From Agrobacterium tumefaciens (GTDB lineage: Bacteria > Pseudomonadota > Alphaproteobacteria > Rhizobiales > Rhizobiaceae), in the NCBI RefSeq assembly GCF_005221325.1, contig NZ_CP039888.1, positions 1,736,001 through 1,800,000 of the forward strand: DNA of 64,000 bases, given 5' to 3'. This document shows positions 54,781-63,295 of the stretch, piece after piece. Position 1 is the stretch's first letter. Each line of letters opens with the position of its first letter. The notes beneath the pieces were generated by a model that had not been told where the DNA came from, did not search any database, and saw only the letters and a list, made by a program, of their open reading frames with translations. The position numbers and the translations under genes are program-made.

Positions 54781-55928
54781 TGGCTGGCGACCTCCTCCGG
54801 CTTCGATTGATTGCCGACACGGACCGCACCACCTTCCCTGACGCGCTGCAGACCCTCGATCACGACGGGCTCGCCCTCGGCCAACTCGGCCTTCACGAGA
54901 ACGGCATCCGGATTGCGCTGCACGATCTGCACCCGCACCTTGCTCGATTTATTGTCGGTGACACGCCAGACATATGAGCCTTCCGCATCCCATTGCACGG
55001 CGAGCGGATCGACCGAGGCAAAGGTTTCCCCAGCAAACCGCATGGTAACGCCGAAGGACATGCCGGCCCTCAACTCGTCCTTCTCGTTGCCGAACTTCGC
55101 CCGGATGCGGATCGTGCGGCTTGCCTCGTCGACGCGGTTGTCGATGGCCTCGATCTCGCCGGTGAATGTCTCGCCGGGGCGGGAAATGGATGTCGCCTCC
55201 ACCGGCATGCCGACCTTGATCGCGGTTACGAAACGCTCAGGAGCCCAGAAGTTGACGAGAATTTCGGAGCGATCGTCAATGCTGACGATGGTCGATTGCG
55301 TGGTGACGTTGTCGCCGACATTGGCAGCGACGATACCCGCCACACCTTCGATGGGCGCGACGATATCGCGCCGCTTCAGATTCAGCTCGGCCGTGCTGAG
55401 CGCCAGCTTGGCGGCCTCTTCGGCGATCTGCGCATCCATCACGTCAAGGCGGGAGACGGATTTCAGGTTTTTGTAGGAAGTGGATTTTTCAATAGCGCTG
55501 CGCAACGCAACCTGCGCCTTGTCGCGCTCGATCACCTGCTCTTCGTCATCGAGCCGGGCGAGCACCTGCCCCTTGGTGACACGCGCGCCGGCGGCCGTGC
55601 GGATTTCCGAAAGCGTGCCCGAGGTCTGCGGCATGACCACGACCGACTGGATCGCCTGACCGCTGCCGATGGCGTTCAGACGGTCATTGACGATGCCTTT
55701 TTTCACCGGAGCCGTCACCACCAGTGTGGCGTTGCCATTTCGGCGGTTGCCACCAGCGTTTTGGCCGGTGGACGGACCGGCCGCCGCGACTTCGATCGCG
55801 CCCGCCGGTGCTTTGCCTATCCCGATGCTGGCAAGCACATTGCGGGCGTCAGGCGAATAAAAACCCCAGAGACAGAGCCCTGTCCCAACGACGGCCAGAC
55901 TGACACCCACCTGTTTCCAGACCCGCAT
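54777..55928 (-). CDS. RND pump periplasmic adaptor (membrane fusion protein)
   Basis: Protein of 383 residues from the ATG at 55928, with GGAGAA upstream. It has one N-terminal membrane anchor (VGVSLAVVGTGLCLWGFY) and an MFP body: lipoyl-like VVVMPQTSGTLSEIRTAAGARVTKGQVLARLDD, a helical hairpin (KAQVALRSAIEKSTSY ... QIAEEAAKLALSTAELNLKRRDIVAPIEGV), then beta-barrel strands. It connects the RND transporter, encoded immediately downstream, to an outer-membrane channel. No regulator gene is adjacent. Confidence 0.94.
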   Translation of the reverse strand: MRVWKQVGVSLAVVGTGLCLWGFYSPDARNVLASIGIGKAPAGAIEVAAAGPSTGQNAGGNRRNGNATLVVTAPVKKGIVNDRLNAIGSGQAIQSVVVMPQTSGTLSEIRTAAGARVTKGQVLARLDDEEQVIERDKAQVALRSAIEKSTSYKNLKSVSRLDVMDAQIAEEAAKLALSTAELNLKRRDIVAPIEGVAGIVAANVGDNVTTQSTIVSIDDRSEILVNFWAPERFVTAIKVGMPVEATSISRPGETFTGEIEAIDNRVDEASRTIRIRAKFGNEKDELRAGMSFGVTMRFAGETFASVDPLAVQWDAEGSYVWRVTDNKSSKVRVQIVQRNPDAVLVKAELAEGEPVVIEGLQRVREGGAVRVGNQSKPEEVASQ

Positions 55929-56153
55929 ATAGTTCTCCGGTTGATCATCGCAGCATAAAGCAGCCCCTGAAGCGCAGACTTCAGGAGCATGCGCAGTATT
56001 CCCGCTCGTCTGAAACGAGGCAACGCACAATTCCGTTTCTTACGTAATTGTAATTTGTGATGGATTCTCGTCGAATGCACGAAGAAGACCATTTTTATCG
56101 CAAATATTCTGAAGCGCGGTAGTCTGCGGGCAGGAAACGAGCCGGAGGACGCC

Positions 56154-56564
56154 ATGAGCACCGTCACGAAAACACAAAATCCCGAAGCCGATCCGCGCGT
56201 AAAAGCAGTGTTCGACGACATCCGCACGACCCGCAAATCGGATTTCATCAACAATATGTGGCTCTATCTCGCCTTCGACCCCGATCTCCTGGAAAAGACA
56301 TGGGCCGAGGTCAAAGCGGTGATGGCGACACATTCGGCGCTCGATCCACTGGTGAAGGAGATGCTGTATATTGCGGTGTCGGTCACCAATGGCTGCTCTT
56401 ATTGCGCCCATTCCCACACCGCGGCCGCAAAAGCGAAGGGCATGACGAATGAACAGCATGCCGATCTGTTGCGGGTGATCGCGCTCGCCGCCAAGACCAA
56501 TCAGCTCGCAGTGGCGCTGCAAGTGCCCGTCGATGCCGCTTTTGATGCCGACAGGCAGGGATGA
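56154..56564 (+). CDS. AhpD-like carboxymuconolactone decarboxylase-family protein
   Basis: Protein of 136 residues. TNGCSYCAHSHTAAAKAKGM holds the redox pair Cys81 and Cys84 and His88, the AhpD-type thiol peroxidase/disulfide reductase motif. The helical fold follows: IRTTRKSDFINNMWLYLAFDPDLLEKTW and VKEMLYIAVSVT. It probably supports peroxide defence, but the electron donor is not known. It is divergent from the RND adaptor gene. The next gene downstream, uvrD, is co-oriented. Confidence 0.9.
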   Translation: MSTVTKTQNPEADPRVKAVFDDIRTTRKSDFINNMWLYLAFDPDLLEKTWAEVKAVMATHSALDPLVKEMLYIAVSVTNGCSYCAHSHTAAAKAKGMTNEQHADLLRVIALAAKTNQLAVALQVPVDAAFDADRQG

Positions 56565-56666
56565 GGCCGAAAAAATGCATTGGAATAGGCGTTTTGAGTG
56601 ATGATACCGGAATAAAAGCAGAACGCGGTTCTGGCCTTTATATCCCGAATCACTACATTGGGCCGC

Positions 56667-59141
56667 ATGAGCAACAGTTTCGACGATATGCCGTTCTTCG
56701 ATGAAGAACCCGTGGCACCGCGCAGGGCGACGAACAATGCCCCTTCGGAAAATGGCGACGGGCTCGGCATTGCCGCCCGCGCCATGGCGGCGCGCGACCA
56801 GGCACGCCCCGCCCCCGATTATCTTTCCGGCCTCAACCCGGAACAGCGCGATGCCGTGGAAACGCTTGATGGCCCGGTTCTCGTTCTCGCCGGCGCCGGC
56901 ACCGGCAAGACCCGCGTTCTGACCACCCGCATCGCCCATATTCTCGCCACCGGCCGGGCCTATCCGAGCCAGATCCTTGCCGTGACCTTCACCAACAAGG
57001 CTGCCCGCGAGATGAAGGAACGTATCGGCGTCCTCGTCGGCGGCGCGGTCGAGGGCATGCCATGGCTCGGCACCTTCCACTCCATCGGCGTCAAGCTTCT
57101 GCGCCGCCATGCCGAACTCGTCGGCCTGAAATCGGATTTCACCATTCTCGATACCGACGATGTGGTGCGGCTGATCAAGCAGCTTATCCAGGCAGAAGGT
57201 CTTGATGACAAGCGCTGGCCGGCCAAACAATTCGCCGGCATGATCGACGGCTGGAAGAACAAGGGCCTGACGCCGCCGGATATTCCCGAGGGTGACAGCC
57301 GCGCCTTCGCCAACGGCAAGGGCCGTGAACTTTACGCCGCCTATCAGGCCCGGCTGAAAACGCTGAACGCCTGCGATTTCGGCGATCTTCTGCTGCACCC
57401 GATCAGCATCTTCCGCCGCCACACGGATATTTTGAAGGAGTATCACCAGAAGTTCCGTTATATTCTGGTGGACGAATATCAGGACACCAACACGTCCCAA
57501 TATATGTGGCTGAGACTGCTTGCCCAGCGTGCCAAGGGCGAGCCGCAGAATGTCTGCTGCGTCGGCGACGACGACCAGTCGATCTATGGCTGGCGTGGGG
57601 CGGAAGTGGACAATATTCTCCGCTTCGACAAGGATTTTCCCGGCGCCAAGGTCATCAAGCTCGAGCGCAACTACCGCTCCACCGAACATATTCTCGGCGC
57701 CGCTGGCCATCTGATCGCCCATAATGAGGGGCGGCTGGGCAAGACGCTGTTTACCGAGCGCAGCAGCCCTGACGATGAAAAGGTCGTGGTGCACGCCGCC
57801 TGGGATTCCGAAGAGGAAGCCCGCGCGGTCGGCGAGGAAATCGAGCAACTTCAGCGCAAGGGTCACCTGCTGAACGACATGGCCATCCTCGTTCGCGCCT
57901 CCTTCCAGATGCGCGAATTCGAAGACCGGTTCGTCACGCTTGGCCTCAATTACCGCGTCATCGGCGGCCCGCGCTTTTACGAGCGCCTCGAAGTCCGCGA
58001 TGCCATGGCTTATTTCCGACTCGTCTGCCAACCGGCCGACGATCTGGCCTTCGAGCGGATCGTCAACACGCCGAAACGCGGCCTTGGCGATACGACGATC
58101 CGCAACCTGCACGACTATGCCCGCGCCCGCGATATTCCAATGCTCGCGGCAGCCGCCGACATCATCGAGACCGATGAACTGAAACCGAAGGCGCGCAAGG
58201 CGCTGTTCGACGTGGTGCAGGATTTCCGCCGCTGGCAGGGCCTGCTGGAAAACACCGAACACACCACGCTTGCCGAACAGATTCTCGACGAAAGCGGCTA
58301 TACCGCCATGTGGCAGGCCGACAAGACGGCCGAAGCGCCCGGACGACTTGAGAACCTGAAGGAACTCATCCGCTCGATGGAGGCTTTCGAAAGCCTGCGC
58401 GGCTTCCTGGAACACGTCGCGCTCGTCATGGATGCCGAGCAGAACGAAAATCTGGATGCCGTTTCCATCATGACGCTGCATTCCGCCAAGGGTCTGGAAT
58501 TCGACACCGTCTTTCTGCCCGGCTGGGAAGAAGGCCTGTTCCCGCACCAGCGGGCGCTGGATGAAGGCGGCCGCTCCGGTCTGGAGGAGGAACGCCGTCT
58601 GGCCTATGTCGGCATCACCCGCGCCAAGAAGCTCTGCCATATCTGGTTCGTCTCGAACCGACGCATTCACGGGCTGTGGCAATCCACCCTGCCCTCGCGT
58701 TTCCTCGACGAACTGCCGCCCGCCCATGTAGATGTCGCGGCTTCTGACAGCAATTACGGTGGTTATGGCGGACGCGGCGGTTATGGCCAGTCCCGTTTCG
58801 ACAAGGCCGACCCCTTTACCAACAATTACTCTACCCCCGGCTGGAAGCGCGCCCAGCAGAACCGCAGCGACGCGACCCGCGACAATTGGGGCACGCGCTC
58901 CGGCCATGCGGTGGAACGCATCGGTTACGGCGAAAGCGGACCACGCACCCGCACCATCGACGGCGAGCTGGTGGCGAAATCCGTGGCCGACAAGCCGTCG
59001 AAATTCTTCGTCGGTGACCGCGTTTTCCATCTCAAATTCGGCAATGGCAATATTTCCGCCATCGAAGGCAATAAATTGACCATCGACTTCGACCGCGCCG
59101 GCCAGAAGCGCGTGCTGGATGGATTTGTGGAAAAGGCTTGA
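56667..59141 (+). CDS. UvrD/PcrA-type superfamily 1A DNA helicase
   Basis: Helicase of 824 residues from the ATG at 56667. Walker A is GAGTGKTRVL, motif Ia is AVTFTNKAAREMKERIG, motif II DEYQDTN, and motif III DDQSIYGWRGAE. Motif IV KVIKLERNYRST, motif V TLHSAKGLEF, and motif VI VGITRAKK complete the set. The C-terminal region has a Gly/Tyr-rich stretch (GGYGGRGGYG), then a Tudor-like domain (FFVGDRVFHLKFGNGNISAIEG) that in PcrA contacts RNA polymerase. It acts in nucleotide-excision repair, mismatch repair and fork clearance. Confidence 0.95.
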   Translation: MSNSFDDMPFFDEEPVAPRRATNNAPSENGDGLGIAARAMAARDQARPAPDYLSGLNPEQRDAVETLDGPVLVLAGAGTGKTRVLTTRIAHILATGRAYPSQILAVTFTNKAAREMKERIGVLVGGAVEGMPWLGTFHSIGVKLLRRHAELVGLKSDFTILDTDDVVRLIKQLIQAEGLDDKRWPAKQFAGMIDGWKNKGLTPPDIPEGDSRAFANGKGRELYAAYQARLKTLNACDFGDLLLHPISIFRRHTDILKEYHQKFRYILVDEYQDTNTSQYMWLRLLAQRAKGEPQNVCCVGDDDQSIYGWRGAEVDNILRFDKDFPGAKVIKLERNYRSTEHILGAAGHLIAHNEGRLGKTLFTERSSPDDEKVVVHAAWDSEEEARAVGEEIEQLQRKGHLLNDMAILVRASFQMREFEDRFVTLGLNYRVIGGPRFYERLEVRDAMAYFRLVCQPADDLAFERIVNTPKRGLGDTTIRNLHDYARARDIPMLAAAADIIETDELKPKARKALFDVVQDFRRWQGLLENTEHTTLAEQILDESGYTAMWQADKTAEAPGRLENLKELIRSMEAFESLRGFLEHVALVMDAEQNENLDAVSIMTLHSAKGLEFDTVFLPGWEEGLFPHQRALDEGGRSGLEEERRLAYVGITRAKKLCHIWFVSNRRIHGLWQSTLPSRFLDELPPAHVDVAASDSNYGGYGGRGGYGQSRFDKADPFTNNYSTPGWKRAQQNRSDATRDNWGTRSGHAVERIGYGESGPRTRTIDGELVAKSVADKPSKFFVGDRVFHLKFGNGNISAIEGNKLTIDFDRAGQKRVLDGFVEKA

Positions 59142-59190
59142 TTCGGCAACTGGGAGTGCCTGAAGACCGCTTTTCCCATAGCCCACGTCA

Positions 59191-59220
59191 CGCCATTGCA
59201 ATAAAGGAGTTGCAATGGCG
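59191..59220. promoter_or_regulatory. 11-bp perfect inverted repeat holding a Shine-Dalgarno and a 3-codon frame
   Basis: CGCCATTGCAA and TTGCAATGGCG pair perfectly around TAAAGGAG. The AAGGAG lies seven bases before an ATG (59215) which opens ATG-GCG-GAC-TAA, a three-codon frame ending 20 bases before the GT25 start. RNA from the plus strand would hide this site in a stem. Confidence 0.6.
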
Positions 59221-59246
59221 GACTAAAAACCGGGACGGGGACTGCT

Positions 59247-60059
59247 TTGCACATATTGCCGAAAAGCCAGCGCAAGCTTGCCATTTTCCTGATCAACATG
59301 GACAGCGCCACAAAGCGCCTGACCGACATGAACGCCCGCCTCGATGCCATGGGGCTGAAGGCGGAGCGCGTTGCCGGCGTCAATGGCAGGGAGCTGAAAT
59401 ATCCGATCCCGGAATTCAGCGAAATTTCCAATATGCTCATGCATGGCCGCCGCACCTCGCCGCCGGAAATCGGCTGTTATCTCAGCCATGTCACCTGCGC
59501 CAATAAATTCACTGATAGCGATGCCGATATCGCGCTCATCCTTGAGGACGACGTGGTCTTCGAGGATGATTTTCTTGATGCCATTGATGAAGCGGTTTTG
59601 AACGGCGGTGATTGGGATATTCTGCGGCTGACGACGGTCAGCAACGGCCGCAAATTTGCATTCCGCCCATTGTCCAATGGCCGATCGCTGGCAGTCGCGC
59701 TTACCCGGGAAAAAGGATCGGGCGCCTATCTCGTTAACCGCCGCGCCGGAAAATGGATATCGAAACTCATCCCCATGCGGCTCGCCTACGACATCGCCTT
59801 CGATCTCGAATATCTTTCCGGCCTGAAGGCCGCCTTCATCTATCCGCTCTGCGCCACACAGGATGCGGATGGCGAAAGCCAGATCCAGAACAATCTGCGC
59901 ATCTATCGCCTGCCGCGCTGGCGTTATTTCACCGTTCTGCCCTATCGCGCCTATCTGGAAACCAGCCGGTTTCTGCTGCGCGGCATCCGCTTCTTGATGG
60001 CAAAGGCGAAGGTGGCAATGGAAGGCGGCAAGACCAAAGCCGTTCCAGCCGGCAAATGA
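59247..60059 (+). CDS. Glycosyltransferase family 25 (LPS biosynthesis-type)
   Basis: Protein of 270 residues. LAIFLINMDSATKRLTDMNARLDAMGLKAERVAGVNGRELK is the GT25 N-terminus, RTSPPEIGCYLSHVTCANKF and ALILEDDVVFEDDFLDAIDEA the donor and metal site (EDD-x-x-F). Such enzymes add galactose or a related sugar to LPS or other surface glycans. The start is uncertain: TTG 59247 gives the required N-terminal strand, but no ATG is in frame nearby; an ATG at 59298 would cut the strand. See the hairpin at 59191. No other glycan gene is adjacent. Confidence 0.85.
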   Translation: MHILPKSQRKLAIFLINMDSATKRLTDMNARLDAMGLKAERVAGVNGRELKYPIPEFSEISNMLMHGRRTSPPEIGCYLSHVTCANKFTDSDADIALILEDDVVFEDDFLDAIDEAVLNGGDWDILRLTTVSNGRKFAFRPLSNGRSLAVALTREKGSGAYLVNRRAGKWISKLIPMRLAYDIAFDLEYLSGLKAAFIYPLCATQDADGESQIQNNLRIYRLPRWRYFTVLPYRAYLETSRFLLRGIRFLMAKAKVAMEGGKTKAVPAGK

Positions 60060-60068
60060 ACGTCCGGC

Positions 60069-60188
60069 TCACACCTCACCGGGCGTGAAGCCAACGAGAT
60101 AGACAGCCACAATCACGGCGGCGAGAATGAAAATCGAAATGACGAAAATCGTCATCCGGTTCAATGGTTTGCGGGTCGTTTTCTTCAT
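60069..60188 (-). CDS. Small single-pass membrane protein, 39 residues
   Basis: Frame of 39 codons from the ATG at 60188. A positively charged start (MKKTTRKPLNR) is followed by one hydrophobic segment of about 20 residues (MTIFVISIFILAAVIVAVYLVG) and a short FTPGEV tail. The positive-inside rule puts the N-terminus in the cytoplasm. No strong ribosome site is seen. It fills the space between the GT25 gene and the TetR gene. Function unknown; assigned as a gene on composition only. Confidence 0.55.
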   Translation of the reverse strand: MKKTTRKPLNRMTIFVISIFILAAVIVAVYLVGFTPGEV

Positions 60189-60242
60189 GGGGGAATAATG
60201 CAGCGCACGCAAACTGGTTCCCTGCGAAACGACGCTACGGCT

Positions 60243-60824
60243 TCACGAAGCCGGTAACCTGTGGGCTAGATAGTCCCGCATCTGCTCCATCGCCTCTTCC
60301 CGTGTCAAACCGCCCGACTGCAATCCGGAGCGTAGCCAGAGCCCGTCGATAAGCGTCGTGATCCCGAGCGCAACTGTTTCGGCTTCCTCCTTCGGCACGA
60401 GATGCGTCAGCGCGGAGAGAAGATTGGACCGCATACGCGCATGGATCACCTTCTGGATACGGGCCAGTTGCGGCTCTCGCGGAACCTCGGCGCAAAGCGA
60501 GAGCCAGGCGTGACAGATCGAAGGCTGAAAGAAATCTTCGTCAAAATTCCCGTCAATGATGGCATCGAGCCGGCCCCTCGGCGTCTTGGCTCGATTGAGA
60601 CGCGTTACCACGGCTTCTTTCAGCCTGGCATTGGCTTCCCGCATGGCATGTTCAAACAGTTCCTGCTTGCTGGCGAAGTAATGCAGCACGATCCCCTTGG
60701 AGGCTCCGGCTTGCGCAGCGACTTTTTCAAGCGTCGAACCCGCCATGCCTTCCCGCTGCAGCACGTCGAAAGCCGCCCGCCTGAGTTCCGCCCTGCGAAT
60801 ATCGCTTATTCTGGTCAGTCGCAT
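60243..60824 (-). CDS. TetR family repressor, BetI-like
   Basis: Protein of 193 residues. The N-terminal part, ISDIRRAELRRAAFDVLQREGMAGSTLEKVAAQAGASKGIVLHYFASKQELFEHAM, is close to BetI, the choline-sensing repressor of betaine synthesis. GNFDEDFFQPSICHAWLSLCAEV and LIDGLWLRSGLQSGGLTREEA also follow BetI. It is divergent from the ChoX-like gene, and a near-palindrome with ATTGG-type arms sits between them at 60885-60911. No betA or betB gene is adjacent, so its targets here are the binding-protein operon and possibly genes elsewhere. Confidence 0.87.
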   Translation of the reverse strand: MRLTRISDIRRAELRRAAFDVLQREGMAGSTLEKVAAQAGASKGIVLHYFASKQELFEHAMREANARLKEAVVTRLNRAKTPRGRLDAIIDGNFDEDFFQPSICHAWLSLCAEVPREPQLARIQKVIHARMRSNLLSALTHLVPKEEAETVALGITTLIDGLWLRSGLQSGGLTREEAMEQMRDYLAHRLPAS

Positions 60825-60884
60825 CGTTGTCTCCGAAAATATGACACCACATTGACAATTTTTCCGGAAAGATCAATTATTGTC

Positions 60885-60911
60885 CCAATGGTCAACTTAA
60901 TGACCGATTGG
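60885..60911. promoter_or_regulatory. BetI-type operator candidate
   Basis: CCAATGGTCA and TGACCGATTGG flank a 6-base centre (ACTTAA), an almost perfect inverted repeat between the divergent BetI-like and ChoX-like genes, 16 bases upstream of the ChoX start. The ATTGG arms resemble known BetI sites. Binding would control both genes. Confidence 0.68.
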
Positions 60912-60926
60912 ATAAAAGGTGGAACG

Positions 60927-61865
60927 ATGAAACGATCAATGACAGCCGTTGCGGCTGCGGTCATTTTTTTTGCTGCCCCCATGCCCGGATTTGCAGGAGA
61001 AGCGGAAAGCTGCAGACAGGTGCGGCTGGCGGAACCGGGCTGGAACGATCTAGCCTTCACGACCGGCATTGCCATGTCGCTTCTGAAGGCGCTGCATTAC
61101 GAACCGCAAAGCCAGCTTCTAGGCATCGACGTCATCTATATGAGCTTGAAGGGCAAGGACCTCGACGTCTTCATGGGCTATTGGGACCCGGCAATGGTCA
61201 ACTATTACAAGCCTTACAAGGAGGATGGTTCGGTCGAAAACGTCAGGATCAATCTCGAGGGTGCCAAATACACCTTTGCCGTTCCCACCTATGTCTGGGA
61301 CGCCGGGGTCAAGGACTTTTCGGATCTGCAGAAATTCGCTGATCGGTTCGACAAAAAACTCTACGGGATAGAGCCTGGCTCCAATCAACTGATGCTCGAT
61401 GCCATCAAGGATCCCGCCCTCGGCATGACGGACTGGGAAGTGGTGGAATCGAGCGAGCAGGGCATGCTCTCGCAGGTCGCGTGTTCGGCTCGCAACAAGT
61501 CTTTCATCGTGTTCCAGGGGTGGGCTCCGCACCCGATGAACAGCAAGTTCGACATAAAATATCTGACCGGTGGCGACAAATTTTACGGGCCAGATTTTGG
61601 CGCAGCCACAGTGACCACGCAGGTACGCAAAGATTACCTGCAGGAATGCCCCAACGTGACGAAACTCCTGGAAAATCTGACTTTCGATATTGAATACGAG
61701 AACAAGGGAATGGACGACATCATGAACGGCGGCATGGCTCCGGAAGATGCGGCCATGCAAGCTCTGGCAAGAGAACCGCAACGTCTGGATGCCTGGCTGG
61801 ATGGCGTCACGACATTCGACGGGCAGGATGGTCTAGCGGTGGTCAGGCGGAGGCTCGGCCTATGA
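60927..61865 (+). CDS. ChoX-like choline/betaine-type periplasmic binding protein
   Basis: Protein of 312 residues; ATG 60927 follows AGGTGGA and starts a signal peptide ending in GFAG. The long open frame upstream is spurious. Features of the choline-binding protein ChoX are present: the aromatic-box positions in EPGWNDLAF, GYWDPAM, KYTFAVPTY and GWAPHPMNSKF, and the motif EVVESSEQGMLSQVA. The residues around them differ from ChoX enough to allow another quaternary-amine ligand. No permease or ATPase gene is adjacent, so it would have to work with a transporter encoded elsewhere. Confidence 0.85.
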   Translation: MKRSMTAVAAAVIFFAAPMPGFAGEAESCRQVRLAEPGWNDLAFTTGIAMSLLKALHYEPQSQLLGIDVIYMSLKGKDLDVFMGYWDPAMVNYYKPYKEDGSVENVRINLEGAKYTFAVPTYVWDAGVKDFSDLQKFADRFDKKLYGIEPGSNQLMLDAIKDPALGMTDWEVVESSEQGMLSQVACSARNKSFIVFQGWAPHPMNSKFDIKYLTGGDKFYGPDFGAATVTTQVRKDYLQECPNVTKLLENLTFDIEYENKGMDDIMNGGMAPEDAAMQALAREPQRLDAWLDGVTTFDGQDGLAVVRRRLGL

Positions 61866-62692
61866 CATCTGTCTTCTCTGACGATTGGGAAAAGCGCAAG
61901 CAGTATATCGAACTGCCCCGCGGCCGTCGGATGGGGTTTATTGACAGCGGCGGTCCGGGGCCAAACCTTCTGATGCTGCACGGGTTTTCGGATACGAGCC
62001 GCAGTTTCTGCATGCTGGAGCCGTATTTCCGCGAATACAGACTTATCGTTCCTGATCTGCCTGGCCATGGCGTTTCGTCCGCGGGTCAAGGTATGCATGT
62101 CGCGGATTTCGCTGAAACGATCGACCACCTTCTGGCATTGCTCGGCGTTTCAAGGCTGTTTGTGCTCGGCCATTCGATGGGGGCTATGACCGCCATCGAA
62201 TTGGGCGTCAGGCGAGGTGATTCCATTCGGGCGCTTGCGCTGATATCGGCAACGCTCGAGCCGAATTTCGGTGCGGAGAGCCAGTTGACCAAAGATATCC
62301 TCGCCCTTAGCGATCCGATCCGGCCCACCGGACGTTTTCTGCATGAGTGGTATACCTGCAGCCACCCTGTCGACGATGATTTTCTGTCGAAAATGAAACA
62401 GGATGCGGCCAAAATGCCCGCCGCAATCTGGCATGGCATTCTCAGAGGCTTTGCCGAAACGAACCTTCACCACAGCGCAGCAAGCGTGAAGAAGCCGGTT
62501 CTGTGCCTTGCTGGTTCCGACGATCCTCTTTTCGACGCCTCGCATCGCGATCGACTTTTCGAGGCTTTCCCGGAAGCTCGAACCGTCACCCTTGCCGGGC
62601 ATGGCCATAATCCACATTGGGAAGATCCGCAGGGCGTATCCATGGTGATTGTGGATTTTTTTGCCGATGTGATGTCTGACATTCTCCATTGA
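61862..62692 (+). CDS. Alpha/beta hydrolase coupled to the ChoX-like gene
   Basis: Protein of 276 residues. LLMLHGFSDTSRSF is the oxyanion strand, GHSMG at 103-107 holds the nucleophile Ser105, CLAGSDDPLFDASH the acidic residue and LAGHGHNPHWEDPQG the catalytic His. There is no signal peptide, so it acts in the cytosol. Its start overlaps the ChoX-like stop by four bases (ATGA), and the gene therefore shares the BetI-controlled message. A plausible reaction is hydrolysis of an ester or amide that carries a choline-like group after uptake. The substrate is inference only. Confidence 0.88.
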   Translation: MTSVFSDDWEKRKQYIELPRGRRMGFIDSGGPGPNLLMLHGFSDTSRSFCMLEPYFREYRLIVPDLPGHGVSSAGQGMHVADFAETIDHLLALLGVSRLFVLGHSMGAMTAIELGVRRGDSIRALALISATLEPNFGAESQLTKDILALSDPIRPTGRFLHEWYTCSHPVDDDFLSKMKQDAAKMPAAIWHGILRGFAETNLHHSAASVKKPVLCLAGSDDPLFDASHRDRLFEAFPEARTVTLAGHGHNPHWEDPQGVSMVIVDFFADVMSDILH

Positions 62693-62816
62693 CGACGGAG
62701 CGTGGCGGAAAATAAAGGCGCGGCCGGCAAACGAATTTAGAAAGGCCTGATAAATCGATTTCGCTTTCAGGGCCGATATTGTAACGCTTCGCTGCGCAAT
62801 GAGATTTCGGCCCGCC

Positions 62817-63295
62817 ATGACAGATACGACGCATCCCCGCCTGAACCCGATACATCTCGCCGCCGCCTTCGCGAGCGGCTGCCTTTTGACGCTGATGGTG
62901 CATTTCAACGGTCAGCCCATTACGGCAATGCGCTGTTTTCCTCATGGACGGCGCATGGAACCGGCACGGTTGCGGCCCTGGTCTACCTCGCCATCATGCG
63001 CCCGAAGAAAGACATGGGCAAGGCAGAAAAACCGAAGGCGCCGCTTTGGGCCTATTGCGGCGGGGTCGTGGGTGCCGCCATCGTCATCCTCACCTCCACG
63101 GCCGTCAATTCGCCGCTGGCGCTCTCCGGCACCATTGCGCTTGGGCTTGGCGGACAGGTGATCTTCAGTCTTCTGGCCGATCTTTTCGGCCTCTTCGGCC
63201 TGCCAAAACGGCGACCGGATGTGCAGGACATGGCGGCGGTGGCCCTCATTCTCTGCGGCAGTGCGCTCATCATTCTTGTCGGGAGAGCGGCATGA
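62817..63295 (+). pseudogene. First gene of a DUF606/YdcZ pair, frameshifted
   Basis: The frame from the ATG at 62817 encodes IHLAAAFASGCLLTLMVHFNGQ and then runs out of family sequence at about 62916. The next frame, from CAT 62918, continues it: HYGNALFSSWTAHGTGTVAALVYLAIM, followed by the rest of a DUF606 (YdcZ) membrane protein, to the stop at 63293-63295. The two parts would join with a missing base or four bases near 62916. An intact protein would have about 158 residues and four to five membrane segments. It could be an error in the sequence or a true mutation. The C-terminal part overlaps the next gene. Confidence 0.8.

Noticed and set aside
56040..59201. A 1053-codon open frame on the minus strand, the longest antisense frame in the window
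   Set aside because: It lies opposite uvrD, whose helicase motifs are complete on the plus strand. The antisense protein has no domain, and GC-rich codon bias keeps the opposite frame open by chance.
60402..60926. In-frame extension before the ChoX-like protein
   Set aside because: It runs antisense to the BetI-like gene. The signal peptide begins at 60927 behind a good ribosome site.
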